NCBI RefSeq assembly: GCF_002211765.1
Contig: NZ_CP022133.1
Span: 186,001 to 250,000 of the forward strand
Direction of reading: 5' to 3'
DNA: 64,000 nucleotides
Source: Idiomarina piscisalsi
Lineage (GTDB): Bacteria > Pseudomonadota > Gammaproteobacteria > Enterobacterales > Alteromonadaceae
In this document: in pieces, positions 17,041-26,478 of the stretch
Layout: the number at the start of each line of letters is the position of its first letter
Position numbering within the stretch: position 1 is the first letter of the stretch
Program-made: the position numbers and the translations under genes
The notes under the pieces: model-generated
Databases searched by the model: none
Told to the model about the DNA's origin: nothing
Seen by the model: the letters and a program-made list of their open reading frames with translations, nothing else

Positions 17041-19644
17041 TTAAAAGTTAACGGTGTAACGCAGCGAGACCTGCCGCCCTAACCAGTCATGGACTGAAGA
17101 TGCATAACCGTTAGTTGGTGATGAAGCGTAAGGAGGTTCTTCATCTAACAGGTTACGGACGGTCAATAAGAAGCGATGGTTTGTATTAAATTGATAGCCA
17201 ATACTCGCATTCCAGGTTAACCATGCATCAACGGTCTCATTACCACCAAACTTAAAGTCACCGTCGCCCAGACTGCTAACATAATGCCCATTTAGGTTTG
17301 CATTATAATCAGAGAGCTCCCATTCAACACCAAAGTCGGCAACGAACTCAGGACGGGCTATTTCAGCAGCTCCGCTTAAACGGCCCAATAAGTCTTCGGC
17401 TTCAGACTCAGGCGTTAGTTTCCGTTCATAACTGAACGTTTTAGTCCCGCTTGCATAAAGGTTAAAATCACCATAGCTGTTCGTGCTAAGACTGTAGTCC
17501 GTTCGAATGTCAACGCCATCAGTTTTTTGCTCACCGACGTTGAAATAACCGGTGCGTAAAAAGACCAAATCGCCGTCAGCATTAACAACACAACCAAACT
17601 CGTTATCGCCTAGTTCGCTCACGGTATTAACAACAGGAGAGTTACCAGCGACACATGCATCCAGTGTTGTATTGGCATCGATGTCGACGATATCTTCATG
17701 GTCATACCGCCAATAGTCCACTGTTAATTGCCAAGTGTCGGTAATATTCCAAGATGTCCCAATGTTGTATGCAACGGACTGTTCAGCTTCAAGGTTCAGG
17801 TTACCAAGCGTTTCCTGATCGAGCTCTAGTTCTCCTTGCTCGTTACCCGAAGTACCGCACAAAGAAACGTAAGGGTCATCTGGTGTACAGTTAATGTAAG
17901 CCGCCGAAAGTGATGTCCCTGCTCCCAGTTGAGTGAGTGATGGGGCTCGGAAACCAGTGCTGGCAGAGGCTCTGAAAATCAGGTCATCGGTTGCTCTCCA
18001 GCGAAGTGATAATTTCGGGTTAACGTCTCCACCAAAGTCGCTGTAATGGTCGTAGCGTAAAGCCGCAATAGCATCCAGCGATTGTGTTAAGGGTAAGTGA
18101 AATTCGCTATAAAAAGCGTACTGGCTTCTGTCGGCCTCTGCTTGGCTGGCGCCTAGCGCAAAAACGCCGTTATTCGCGGCGATTGCTGCCGGTTCATCAA
18201 AAAGCTCTTCACGGCGATATTCACCACCAAAAACAGATTTAACGTAACCCGCTGGCAACTCGAATAAGTCTCCCGCAATATTGAAATCAAAAGAGAATAG
18301 TTCAGATTCGCCGTTTCTTGGCGCCAACGTACGCAAACTGGCTAAAGTGCTCGCATCGTTATTGCGACCTAAATTGAATGGATCAAAGGTACCGTTTGCA
18401 ATAGCGTCATCGACAGCTGATACTGAGTAAAAGCCTGCGGTGTGCAGTATTTCACTCTCTGATTTACCGTAGCTAGCTGCAGTTTCCCAGTTCCAATAAC
18501 CGATCTCACCACGAAGTCCGGCAAGCAGCCGGTAAGATGTATCAGTATATTCTTGAGTGCGGCGATCGGGAAAACGTGAACGAATGTAAATTGGGTCGGC
18601 CGAGCCGTCTTCCTGATTCAATTCACTTGCCCACTCAGGGATAACAGATGAATCACCCGGTATGGTTGCTGAGAAAGCGGCACCAGAGTCGTATGCGTGT
18701 CCCTCATTTTGCTGAAACATCGCTTCAGCAAAGAACTCAGTCCGATCATTCAGGCGATAATAATGATTAAGTGTGGCACCAAAGTTATCATAGTCGGGCT
18801 GGACTACGCGTTGTATTACATAATCGTAGTCGCAACGACTATTCGCAACTGGTGTGCCGTTGTTACAGTATGGCTCAGCGTATTCAGTCCCATCGATGTC
18901 TACGAAAGTGCTTGACTCAAAGGTTACGGTGATAGGCCTGTCAGAGTTAAAAACGGAGTTTTGACTGGCATAATCTAGAATGACAGTTGTATTACTATTT
19001 TTCGTATTAAAGCCACCAACATAGGTTGCATTATAACGGCTGCCGTCGGAGGAGTCGGTATCATCTCCGTACATTATTGAGACTTCGTGACCCTCAAAGT
19101 CTTTACGCATAATAAAGTTAATGACACCTGCGATGGCATCAGAGCCATAAATGGAGGAAGCACCGTCGGTTAGTACTTCAATTCGATCAATAGCCGACAT
19201 AGGAATGTTGTTAACATTGACGAAAGAGTCTGCGCCATTAGCGAAAGAACTCACATTGACACGTCGTCCGTTGACTAATACAAGCGTAGAGCTACTGCCG
19301 AGACCGCGTAAACTAACACCAGCTGATCCCGCTGGGGCTCCATCAGCTCCACCAACGCCACCATTTTCAGTAAAGGTACCGGCGGTGGCGGCTTGAGGTA
19401 AGTCTTTTAAGAAAGAGCCAACACTAATGTGTCCTCGCTCGTTTAAATCTTCTTGGCTAAAGATTTGCACTGGATTGGCACCTTCCATATCGATGCCTTT
19501 TAAGCGAGATCCTGTGACTTGGATGTTCTCGTCAATTTGTGCTTCTTGTTGTTGTTCGTTTTCATTATTTGCCTGTTGCATTGCGATCGCGACAGGCGAA
19601 AGAGTTAGACCCGCTAATGGGATCAATAGGCTCCACTTGGACAT
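17041..19644 (-). CDS. TonB-dependent outer-membrane receptor, probable peptide (cyanophycin product) importer
   Basis: The intact 867-residue protein has a signal peptide (1-21, ending AIA), a plug domain with ENIQVTGSRLKG, GVSLRGLGSSSTLVLVNGRR, AIDRIEVLTDGASSIYGSDA and AGVINFIMRK (about 40-185), and a barrel ending in aromatic Phe (RYTVNF). The plug type, with its GSR and NPVQIFSQEDL segments, is that of receptors for peptides and other organic nutrients rather than siderophores. No Fur box is evident upstream. It begins an operon with the YfcC-type transporter and iadA and is divergent from a secreted cyanophycinase. I therefore infer uptake of beta-Asp-Arg or short cyanophycin fragments. 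AAAGGAG is placed seven bases before the ATG. Confidence 0.85.
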   Translation of the reverse strand: MSKWSLLIPLAGLTLSPVAIAMQQANNENEQQQEAQIDENIQVTGSRLKGIDMEGANPVQIFSQEDLNERGHISVGSFLKDLPQAATAGTFTENGGVGGADGAPAGSAGVSLRGLGSSSTLVLVNGRRVNVSSFANGADSFVNVNNIPMSAIDRIEVLTDGASSIYGSDAIAGVINFIMRKDFEGHEVSIMYGDDTDSSDGSRYNATYVGGFNTKNSNTTVILDYASQNSVFNSDRPITVTFESSTFVDIDGTEYAEPYCNNGTPVANSRCDYDYVIQRVVQPDYDNFGATLNHYYRLNDRTEFFAEAMFQQNEGHAYDSGAAFSATIPGDSSVIPEWASELNQEDGSADPIYIRSRFPDRRTQEYTDTSYRLLAGLRGEIGYWNWETAASYGKSESEILHTAGFYSVSAVDDAIANGTFDPFNLGRNNDASTLASLRTLAPRNGESELFSFDFNIAGDLFELPAGYVKSVFGGEYRREELFDEPAAIAANNGVFALGASQAEADRSQYAFYSEFHLPLTQSLDAIAALRYDHYSDFGGDVNPKLSLRWRATDDLIFRASASTGFRAPSLTQLGAGTSLSAAYINCTPDDPYVSLCGTSGNEQGELELDQETLGNLNLEAEQSVAYNIGTSWNITDTWQLTVDYWRYDHEDIVDIDANTTLDACVAGNSPVVNTVSELGDNEFGCVVNADGDLVFLRTGYFNVGEQKTDGVDIRTDYSLSTNSYGDFNLYASGTKTFSYERKLTPESEAEDLLGRLSGAAEIARPEFVADFGVEWELSDYNANLNGHYVSSLGDGDFKFGGNETVDAWLTWNASIGYQFNTNHRFLLTVRNLLDEEPPYASSPTNGYASSVHDWLGRQVSLRYTVNF

Positions 19645-20029
19645 AGGAATCTCCTTTGTGGTTTTTTATTGTCTTGAGATTTTCCCGTATGTACGGGGCT
19701 TGTTTCACGAGTCGAGTCTTAAAGACACACGTTGACTCATGTCACTGCTCATAAGAGAGCGATAGCGGGGGAGGCAGTGGTGCGCTCGCCGCAGTAACCA
19801 GGGACGGCTACCGTGGCCTATTCGTCGAACCACTCCGAGAGATAAAAACTATCGTAATGATAGTTAGTCAGTTGATAAGCTTTTTTTAGCATAATGGTTA
19901 TAATTATCCTAATAATTTGCTGTCTTTGATTGACAGTGACATAGGAATAGCACTAGCGTTGCTAGCTGTCAATTTAGCCAAATATCATAGCCATACAGTG
20001 GTAGTGGTCAGGAATTAGGAACTTAGTTT
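19645..20029. promoter_or_regulatory. divergent control region between receptor operon and cyanophycinase
   Basis: This 385-bp gap carries several inverted repeats. CCCGTA-TG-TACGGG lies at 19684-19697. A bracketed structure pairs AGTGGT (19776-19781, plus GG at 19773-19774) with ACCACT-CC (19829-19836) and contains an inner ACGG-CTA-CCGT hairpin (19804-19814). A 7-5-7 palindrome AACTATC-GTAAT-GATAGTT lies at 19847-19865. The first two fall in the probable leader of the receptor message and could fold as RNA. The third looks like a repressor operator placed between the two promoters. I compared the leader with riboswitch motifs I remember (cobalamin, SAM, lysine, TPP, FMN, glycine, guanidine, c-di-GMP) and recognise none. 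Confidence 0.5.
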
Positions 20030-21706
20030 ATGGTTAAGCATATGTTTTTAAAGTTTTTTGCTGTTGCTTGCGCGCCAGTTCTTGTGGCCTCAGCCACTGC
20101 AGAAAACGGGAAAGACTTTCGTCATTTATTATTGGCCGGAGGTGGCTTAGAGGTATGTTCAAGCTTTGCCTCGGACAAATGTGACGATGTTGACTGGATT
20201 GATAAAGAGACGATGCGAACTGATCGTTATCTAAACATTTCAAAGAAGTTTCGCTCGAAAGCGACGTCAGAAGCTGTTTGGCCTAGCTATCGTGAAGAGA
20301 CAAGAAAAAAGGTTGTGGATGCTTTGGCACTTATCCACGACCGAATTAACGAAGATATTGTACCTGAGCGTGTTTTCTTAAGGGAGTTTACACGCAGAGC
20401 AACTCAGCAATTATATAACTCACTATCAGACGCTGAGTGGAACCGTATCATTGATTTATTGGAACTGCCGGTCCCGGATGCCGTTCGCGAAGTGGTTAAT
20501 TTGGATGAGAGCTTAAAAGGTGAATCCAAAGCGATTTTTCAACGCTTTTTGAAAATGGCTCAGACGGTAAGTGAATCTAAGCAAAAACCAACAATCTATT
20601 TTTTGACTTCAGCATCACGGAACCCTTACGACGCAATCGATTTTTATAGCAGTGTATTTGAACAGCTAGGAGCAAATGCCCACTGGCTACCTTTAGACTC
20701 AGCTGTGGTAAAAGCACAGCGTGAGAACCGATGTGATGAGCTCGCTGAAGTGCAGCAAGAAGTGTTAGGCACGTATGAAAGAGACCGTGTTCATAGAGAG
20801 CGATACAAGGAGCAAGTCGAATTCTGTAAAGATACAGCGGCTGCCGCAGAGATGATTTCTAGTGCGGATGGACTATTTTTCAACGGAGGCGATCAGAACC
20901 TCACTCGCTCAACTTTTCTGAAGCCGAATAACGAGCCCAGCGATATCTTGAAAATGATTATTGCTAACGTTCAGCAGAAAGAAATAGTTGTCGGCGGTAC
21001 TAGTGCTGGTACAGCGGTGATGACATCAAAACCGATGATTTCAAATGGAACCACGGCTCAGGCGATAAAAGAGGGAGCAATTGCGTCCGAGCCACCTCCG
21101 TTTGGATGCCACTTGGATACTACATGTCCTCCCAATGTTGGCCCTGACAGTTTGACTTACCATCCTCTTGGAGGTTTAAGCCTGTTTCATTTTGCGACAT
21201 TGGATACTCATTTCTCAGAGCGTGGCAGACATGGTCGTTTATTGCGCCTTGCTGCGGCAACTTCGACACCTTTGTCCATAGGTATTGATGAGAAAACAGC
21301 ATTAGCCGTTAACCTAGAGACAGGCGCTTTTGATGTGCATGGCGAGCGTGGGGTGTTCTTTGTCGAAAATGCTCAGTCTACCGATAGCGCTGTTGCCGGA
21401 ACTTTTCATTATTTAGTGGCCGGCGCCTCTGGCGTGATTTCACCCTTTGGTTTACAAACCGCTGAATTCGCAGAAAGTGATGATGTTGTGCAGACACAGC
21501 CGACGACAAATTTCCTGACGGATCGTGGCTTAATCGACTCTATGCGTATTTTGTGTGGTGAGCGAAACCAAGTCAGCTTGCTGAATAAGAGTTATCGACT
21601 GGTCGCGCAAAGGGGTGAGTCGAGCCGTGTTCAAGCCGCCGGCGGCGAATGCCAAATTGTGAACGGTAGCATTGGCATCGCCTACCAGCCGGAAGAGAAG
21701 CTTTAG
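20030..21706 (+). CDS. Secreted cyanophycinase-like peptidase (family S51, CphE-like)
   Basis: The 558-residue protein has a signal peptide (about 1-24) and the S51 signature: FFNGGDQNL (283-291), the nucleophile elbow GGTSAGTAV with Ser325 (322-330), and [14 protein letters not shown] with His394 (391-404), all as in cyanophycinases. These enzymes cut multi-L-arginyl-poly-L-aspartate to beta-Asp-Arg dipeptides. It is about twice the size of intracellular CphB. Extra mainly helical segments lie between the first strand ([10 protein letters not shown], 33-42) and [10 protein letters not shown] (188-197), and around 225-270. Export fits an enzyme for external polymer. It is divergent from a TonB receptor operon containing iadA. 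The exact substrate is inferred from family and context. Confidence 0.85.
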   Translation: MVKHMFLKFFAVACAPVLVASATAENGKDFRHLLLAGGGLEVCSSFASDKCDDVDWIDKETMRTDRYLNISKKFRSKATSEAVWPSYREETRKKVVDALALIHDRINEDIVPERVFLREFTRRATQQLYNSLSDAEWNRIIDLLELPVPDAVREVVNLDESLKGESKAIFQRFLKMAQTVSESKQKPTIYFLTSASRNPYDAIDFYSSVFEQLGANAHWLPLDSAVVKAQRENRCDELAEVQQEVLGTYERDRVHRERYKEQVEFCKDTAAAAEMISSADGLFFNGGDQNLTRSTFLKPNNEPSDILKMIIANVQQKEIVVGGTSAGTAVMTSKPMISNGTTAQAIKEGAIASEPPPFGCHLDTTCPPNVGPDSLTYHPLGGLSLFHFATLDTHFSERGRHGRLLRLAAATSTPLSIGIDEKTALAVNLETGAFDVHGERGVFFVENAQSTDSAVAGTFHYLVAGASGVISPFGLQTAEFAESDDVVQTQPTTNFLTDRGLIDSMRILCGERNQVSLLNKSYRLVAQRGESSRVQAAGGECQIVNGSIGIAYQPEEKL

Positions 21707-22347
21707 GCTACGCCGAACTCGCTGCGATAAGCTTCAACTTTGGGTAAATACTCTTTGAACGTGTCGTCATCTTTCAAAAAGGTGATGACATCGTTCAGGC
21801 TGACAATGCTAACCACTTTGGCTCCAAAGTCGCGCTCAACTTCCTGAATAGCCGACAGCTCGCCTTTGCCTTTTTCCTGACGGTCCAACGCAATCAATAC
21901 GCCGGAGAGCTCAGCACCATTGGTTTGAACAATGTCCATTGCCTCGCGAATAGCGGTGCCTGCGGTAATAACGTCGTCAACCAGCATGACTTTACCTTCC
22001 AACGCAGAGCCCACCAGGTTGCCGCCTTCGCCGTGGTCTTTCTTTTCTTTTCGGTTAAAGCAATAAGGGGTGTCTTGGTTGTGCTGGTCGTAAAGTGCGA
22101 CAGCCGTTGCAGTAGCAATAGGAATGCCCTTATAAGCCGGGCCAAATAAAACGTCAAAGTCGATACCTGAGTCGACCAATGCCTCGGCGTAAAAACGGCC
22201 TAAACGAGCCAGGTCTGAACCTTTGTTAAAAAGTCCGGCATTAAAAAAGTAGGGACTGGTGCGTCCCGACTTTAAGGTAAACTCGCCAAATTTAAGAACA
22301 CCACGCTCAATGGCAAATTCAATAAACTCTTTTTGATACGTTTTCAT
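21703..22347 (-). CDS. pyrE: Orotate phosphoribosyltransferase
   Basis: The 214-residue enzyme shows [20 protein letters not shown], the [17 protein letters not shown] segment, the active-site loop [13 protein letters not shown] and the PRPP-binding motif [17 protein letters not shown]. It makes OMP from orotate and PRPP in pyrimidine synthesis. It lies 28 bases after rph on the same strand, the classical rph-pyrE arrangement, and its end overlaps the cyanophycinase stop by four bases. AGGAAG precedes the ATG. Confidence 0.97.
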   Translation of the reverse strand: MKTYQKEFIEFAIERGVLKFGEFTLKSGRTSPYFFNAGLFNKGSDLARLGRFYAEALVDSGIDFDVLFGPAYKGIPIATATAVALYDQHNQDTPYCFNRKEKKDHGEGGNLVGSALEGKVMLVDDVITAGTAIREAMDIVQTNGAELSGVLIALDRQEKGKGELSAIQEVERDFGAKVVSIVSLNDVITFLKDDDTFKEYLPKVEAYRSEFGVA

Positions 22348-22375
22348 TCGTTAACTTCCTGAACTATTGCTGACG

Positions 22376-23089
22376 TTAGGCTAGTGCTTTTTTCTGAATA
22401 TCGATAAGTTCGCGGATACTGTGGCGCGCCATATCGACCAAGCTGTTCATTTCATCAAAGCTGAACGCTTCGCCTTCGGCAGTGCCCTGAATTTCGATAA
22501 ATTTGCCGGCTTCAGTCATAACAATGTTCATGTCGGTGTCGGCTTTTGAGTCTTCAACGTACTCTAAGTCGCTGACCGGGTCGCCATCTAAAATGCCTAC
22601 CGAAATAGCCGCGACCATTTCTTTTAACGGGTTCACTTTGACCATGCCTTGTGCGCGCATCCAGTTCAATGCGTCAACCAACGCTACGCAAGCGCCGGTA
22701 ATAGAGGCCGTACGTGTGCCCCCGTCGGCCTGAATCACGTCGCAGTCGACAGTAATCGTATTCTCGCCCAGAGCTGCCAAGTCGACACAGGTGCGTAGTG
22801 AACGACCAATAAGGCGCTGGATTTCCAAGGTGCGTCCGCCTTGTTTGCCGCGGGACGCTTCACGTTGCGAACGTGTGTGGGTGGCTCGCGGTAACATGCT
22901 GTATTCGGCTGTGACCCAACCCTGGCCTTTGCCTTTTAAAAAGCGTGGAACGCCCTTCTCAACAGAGGCATTGCAAAGTACTTTGGTTTCGCCAAACTCA
23001 ATTAGCACTGAGCCTTCAGCGTGTTTGGTAAAGTTGCGGGTAATGGTTACCGGTCGAATCTGTTGTGCCGTACGGCCACTTGGACGCAT
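22376..23089 (-). CDS. rph: Ribonuclease PH
   Basis: The 237-residue phosphorolytic 3' exoribonuclease shows [56 protein letters not shown] and [19 protein letters not shown], covering the phosphate and RNA binding sites. It trims tRNA 3' ends. A longer ORF reaches 23182, but the ATG at 23089 has AAGGAG seven bases before it and gives the standard N-terminus. It is full length, unlike the truncated rph of E. coli K-12, and is followed by pyrE. Confidence 0.97.
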   Translation of the reverse strand: MRPSGRTAQQIRPVTITRNFTKHAEGSVLIEFGETKVLCNASVEKGVPRFLKGKGQGWVTAEYSMLPRATHTRSQREASRGKQGGRTLEIQRLIGRSLRTCVDLAALGENTITVDCDVIQADGGTRTASITGACVALVDALNWMRAQGMVKVNPLKEMVAAISVGILDGDPVSDLEYVEDSKADTDMNIVMTEAGKFIEIQGTAEGEAFSFDEMNSLVDMARHSIRELIDIQKKALA

Positions 23090-23227
23090 GTCATCTCCTT
23101 GTTGAGTGAATGTCGCTGTGTAAGAAATTGAACGCAATTGTAGCAGAATTGCACGATTAATGGATCGCGATTCCACGAACAACGTATTACACTAGAACGA
23201 GCAAAAGGAATATGAGCGGGAGGCAGT

Positions 23228-23815
23228 ATGTCGCGTTCAGATGATGAAGAATTTGAGTTGTTTCGTCAGGAAATGACGGACGTAACGCCGCTGGCGGGCG
23301 AAGAAGTAGCGGATATTAAGCAGGCTTTTGAACCAACGCTGGCGCAAAAAGAACGGCGCCGCGCGGCCGAAGCAGAGGAAGAAGAGAATGCCAACTTCCT
23401 GTCGACTGAGTATGTCGATTTGGTCGAGCCGGATGAAGCCATAGAGTTTCACCGAGACGGCGTGCAAGCCGGTGTATTTAAGCGCTTGAAGCAAGGCCGT
23501 TATACTATGGAAGCCAGTCTGAACTTGCATCATCACTCGTTAGCGGAAGCGCGCACAGCATTGTTTAATTTTGTGCAGGACTGCCATGCGGCGGGTGTAA
23601 GAACGGCTCTGGTGATTCACGGCATGGGTAAGCATTCGAAGCCACACCCGGCGCTGATAAAAAGCTATGTGAATAAATGGCTACGAGAGCTGCCGCCGGT
23701 ACTGGCGTTTCACAGCGCGCAACGGCCGCACGGCGGCCGTGGTGCCGTGTACATTATGATGAAGAAAAACGCCGAACAGAAACAGAAAAATCGCGAAAAG
23801 CACGCGAAAAAATAA
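23228..23815 (+). CDS. smrA: Smr-domain protein SmrA (YdaL-like)
   Basis: The 195-residue protein has an acidic, charged N-terminal half (about 1-65) with EFHRDGVQAGVFKRLKQG, then a Smr domain (about 95-180) with LNLHHHSLAEARTAL, ALVIHGMGKHS and AQRPHGGRGAVYIMMKK. The HGxG and HGGxG signatures match SmrA/YdaL, described as a DNA nicking endonuclease; Smr domains also cleave RNA in other families. A very basic tail ends the protein. It is divergent from rph and is followed nine bases later by yicC. Confidence 0.85.
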   Translation: MSRSDDEEFELFRQEMTDVTPLAGEEVADIKQAFEPTLAQKERRRAAEAEEEENANFLSTEYVDLVEPDEAIEFHRDGVQAGVFKRLKQGRYTMEASLNLHHHSLAEARTALFNFVQDCHAAGVRTALVIHGMGKHSKPHPALIKSYVNKWLRELPPVLAFHSAQRPHGGRGAVYIMMKKNAEQKQKNREKHAKK

Positions 23816-23824
23816 GGAAATAAA

Positions 23825-24688
23825 ATGATTCAAAGTATGACGGGCTACGCTCGCCACGAACATAAAGCCGACTGGGGTACTGCAACGTGGGAAGTGCGTT
23901 CGGTAAACCAACGCTATTTGGAAACCTTTTTCCGTTTGCCGGAGAGCTTTCGTTCGCTGGAAAATTCCCTACGCGATAAGTTTCGTAAAAATCTGCAGCG
24001 CGGTAAGGTCGAATGTAAGCTTTACGTACACATGGATGAAACTCGCCAAAGTGAGTTGTCGATAAATGAGGATTTGGCGAAAAGCGTTATTGCCAGCGCT
24101 AAGTGGGTGAGCCAGCACTCTGCTGCCGGTCAGTTGAACCCAATTGATGTGTTGAAGTGGCCGGGTGTGGTGAATGCCGACGAGCAAGATACTGATGCTC
24201 TGCAAAAAGAAGTGCTGACAGCATTAGATAGGACCATTTCTGAATTCATAGAAAACCGAAAAAGCGAGGGCGCGGCTATTGATCGCATGCTGCAAGAGCG
24301 TCTGGATGGCGTTAGTAAACAGGTAGCCTTCGTTCGCGAGCACATGCCCGAAGTGATGCAGTGGCAACGTGAGCGTTTACTAACCCGTTTTGAAGAAGTA
24401 AAAGTCGACCTAGACCCTCAGCGTGTTGAACAAGAAATGATTATGCTGGCGCAAAAAGTTGATGTAGCCGAAGAGCTGGACCGGCTCGACGCACACGTAG
24501 AAGAAGCTCGCAAAATATTGAAAAAAGGCGGCCCCTGCGGACGTCGCCTGGACTTTATGATGCAAGAGTTTAATCGCGAAGCGAACACCCTGGCCTCTAA
24601 GTCTATTAATGCGGATATCACCGCCGCTGCGGTGGAATTAAAGGTGTTGATTGAGCAGATGCGGGAGCAGATCCAAAACATCGAATAA
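23825..24688 (+). CDS. yicC: YicC-family endoribonuclease/stress protein
   Basis: The 287-residue product starts MIQSMTGYARHEH, typical for YicC, with SVNQRYLETFFRLPESFRSLE near residues 28-48 and the C-terminal GPCGRRLDFMMQEFNREANTL, where conserved acidic and polar residues cluster. The middle is helical. YicC proteins act on small RNAs as endoribonucleases or adaptors in E. coli and are widely conserved. The gene follows smrA closely and probably shares its transcript. A GC-rich hairpin follows. Confidence 0.93.
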   Translation: MIQSMTGYARHEHKADWGTATWEVRSVNQRYLETFFRLPESFRSLENSLRDKFRKNLQRGKVECKLYVHMDETRQSELSINEDLAKSVIASAKWVSQHSAAGQLNPIDVLKWPGVVNADEQDTDALQKEVLTALDRTISEFIENRKSEGAAIDRMLQERLDGVSKQVAFVREHMPEVMQWQRERLLTRFEEVKVDLDPQRVEQEMIMLAQKVDVAEELDRLDAHVEEARKILKKGGPCGRRLDFMMQEFNREANTLASKSINADITAAAVELKVLIEQMREQIQNIE

Positions 24689-24699
24689 CCCCGGCGTAG

Positions 24700-24718
24700 C
24701 CTGCGGTTCTGCCGCAGG
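24700..24718. terminator. GC-rich hairpin between convergent yicC and exonuclease gene
   Basis: CCTGCGG (24700-24706) pairs with CCGCAGG (24712-24718) over a five-base loop. No good T tract follows on either strand, so termination would be weak or factor-dependent. Confidence 0.45.
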
Positions 24719-24725
24719 TGAGATC

Positions 24726-25289
24726 CTATAATTCAGTAAATCGCAGCAATCGGGCAATATTCAATGCATCATCAATCCCCCGGTGATGCGTGCCCTCAAA
24801 AGACAAACCATGATAGTTAAGAGCATTGGCTAAACCAGCACTACGACTATTCACTTTGCCCTGTCGCCATTGTTGCTTGATGTTAATGTGCGGCAGCGGG
24901 AAAAATTCCGGTACCAGATTATGTCGTCTTTGTTCTGCGCTAATCTGGTTTTTGTCGTAATTACCCCATGAGCCCCAAGCCGCTAAATCATAACTCTCCA
25001 ACCACTGGTTTATCTTAGGCACTACGTCTTGATAAACAGGGGCTGACTCAACATCCCTTTGTGTAATAGTGGTTAATTGAGTACAAAAATTGCTGAGCTT
25101 TGGATGGACCTGTGGACGAACCATAAACGAACGGGAGTCCACCACGGCTCCGTCTAATTGTGCGATAGCACAACCGAATTCAATGATCTCCATGTCATCG
25201 ACGGTTTGCTTGCGCTCTAAACCTTCAACATTACCGTCCCAGCAGGTGGCTTCAAGGTCGACAATTAAAATGAGCTTTTGTGGATCCAA
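24726..25289 (-). CDS. DEDDh 3'-5' exonuclease, ERI-1/KapD-like
   Basis: The 187-residue protein has an exonuclease fold with Exo I motif LIVDLEATCWD (Asp and Glu metal ligands), Exo II around WGSWGNYDKNQ, and Exo III HHRGIDDALNIARLL with the catalytic His and Asp. The motif types resemble the ERI-1/KapD group, which trims structured RNA 3' ends in other organisms, rather than DnaQ or Orn. The ORF begins with TTG at 25289; no in-frame ATG is near, so the start is provisional. It converges on yicC and is 25 bases downstream of the CaCA transporter gene. Confidence 0.83.
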   Translation of the reverse strand: MDPQKLILIVDLEATCWDGNVEGLERKQTVDDMEIIEFGCAIAQLDGAVVDSRSFMVRPQVHPKLSNFCTQLTTITQRDVESAPVYQDVVPKINQWLESYDLAAWGSWGNYDKNQISAEQRRHNLVPEFFPLPHINIKQQWRQGKVNSRSAGLANALNYHGLSFEGTHHRGIDDALNIARLLRFTEL

Positions 25290-25314
25290 AATATTTTGCG
25301 CCTCGTCCGTATGT

Positions 25315-26349
25315 TTAAATTTGACTTATCAGTAACCACACCCCACCAAGGTACAGCAGCGTAATAAGTACACTTTCCAGGCCAATACGGCCGGGACCCT
25401 CGCGCTCACGTCGAATGAGGCCCATGATCAGAATGGCTGACATTAACAGCGTCAGGCACACCCAGAATAGGGTACCATCGGTCATGGTGTGATAAATCGA
25501 ACCATCGCGGTAGGCAATATCCGATGCAGCGGTAAATAAGGTATCAAACGCATTGCCGCCGATAATGCCGCCGACAGCCAGAGTTAATGCAGCACGCCGA
25601 ACGGCTGCGACGGAAGTGACCAACTCGGGAATTGAGGTGCTGATAGCGGTTAGCATAACGCCTACTATGGTTTGTGTTAGTCCGGTCTCTGTGGCAATGA
25701 CAGTTGCTGAAGGCTCCAGCATGTAACCGGCAAAACCGAGCACGATAAACAGCACAAAAAACTCGCTCGTAAGTCTAGCCATTGAAGGCATAAGCTTTAT
25801 GTCATCCGGTTTATCTTCCCGTGTTTCACGCGTTTTTGTCGGAGCCCACATGGGTGCGTCATGCGCCCGGTGCACAAGGTGAATACCGTAGATGTAAACA
25901 AGAAAGAGTACGGGCGTGACCGGATGCAGACCCCAGACAGTCACATTAGGCAACAGAGGCGTCATAAGGATAAGAGACAGCAGAACAATAAGCAGTGCGT
26001 TTTGCATCATGTTCGGAACAGACGCCGCCGCATGTTCAAGGTTCGCGCGTCGGTAGACCATATCGGCCACCGCCAGGAAAAAGGTTTGTACCGCAATACC
26101 ACCCAGGGCATTACTCATTGCCAGCTCTGCATTACCGTTCCATGCCGCGGTAACCGAAAGCACGGAACCACCAATGGATGTTGTACCACCCAGTAACACC
26201 GCGCCTGCTGCTGCCTCACCGATACCCGTGCGATCGGCAAGCTGATCGACAATTCGTGTAATGCGGGTACCGGCAATAGCTATAATCAGGGCGCAAAGCC
26301 CAAATACCGCCAGTCCTTGAAATAACGTCCAGTTATCAGGGTTTAACAA
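25315..26349 (-). CDS. Sodium/calcium exchanger (CaCA) family membrane protein
   Basis: The 344-residue protein has about ten membrane segments in two inverted repeats. The alpha-repeat signatures are GTTSIGGSVLSVTAAWNGNAELAMSNALGG in the first half and AISTSIPELVTSVAA with GGIIGGNAFDTLF in the second, as in CaCA exchangers that move Ca2+ out in exchange for Na+ or H+. The first repeat has Gly-Gly where many homologues have a Pro-Glu pair, so ion choice may be altered. The start is TTG (26349) with AGGGG about eleven bases before it. Confidence 0.8.
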   Translation of the reverse strand: MLNPDNWTLFQGLAVFGLCALIIAIAGTRITRIVDQLADRTGIGEAAAGAVLLGGTTSIGGSVLSVTAAWNGNAELAMSNALGGIAVQTFFLAVADMVYRRANLEHAAASVPNMMQNALLIVLLSLILMTPLLPNVTVWGLHPVTPVLFLVYIYGIHLVHRAHDAPMWAPTKTRETREDKPDDIKLMPSMARLTSEFFVLFIVLGFAGYMLEPSATVIATETGLTQTIVGVMLTAISTSIPELVTSVAAVRRAALTLAVGGIIGGNAFDTLFTAASDIAYRDGSIYHTMTDGTLFWVCLTLLMSAILIMGLIRREREGPGRIGLESVLITLLYLGGVWLLISQI

Positions 26350-26478
26350 ATGCCAATGCCCCTTACTACGACTGATAAAATGAGTATAGCTAGCTGAATA
26401 GGCGGGTCAAACGCCAGGCAGGGCAACATTGCTGTTATTAGGTTATCCTAAGGCTAGAAAGCTATTAAAGGTATTTGT

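Noticed and set aside
19741..19840. Known riboswitch class in the receptor leader.
   Set aside because: Partial likeness to cobalamin and guanidine motifs was seen, but the conserved boxes do not occur in the right order on either strand.
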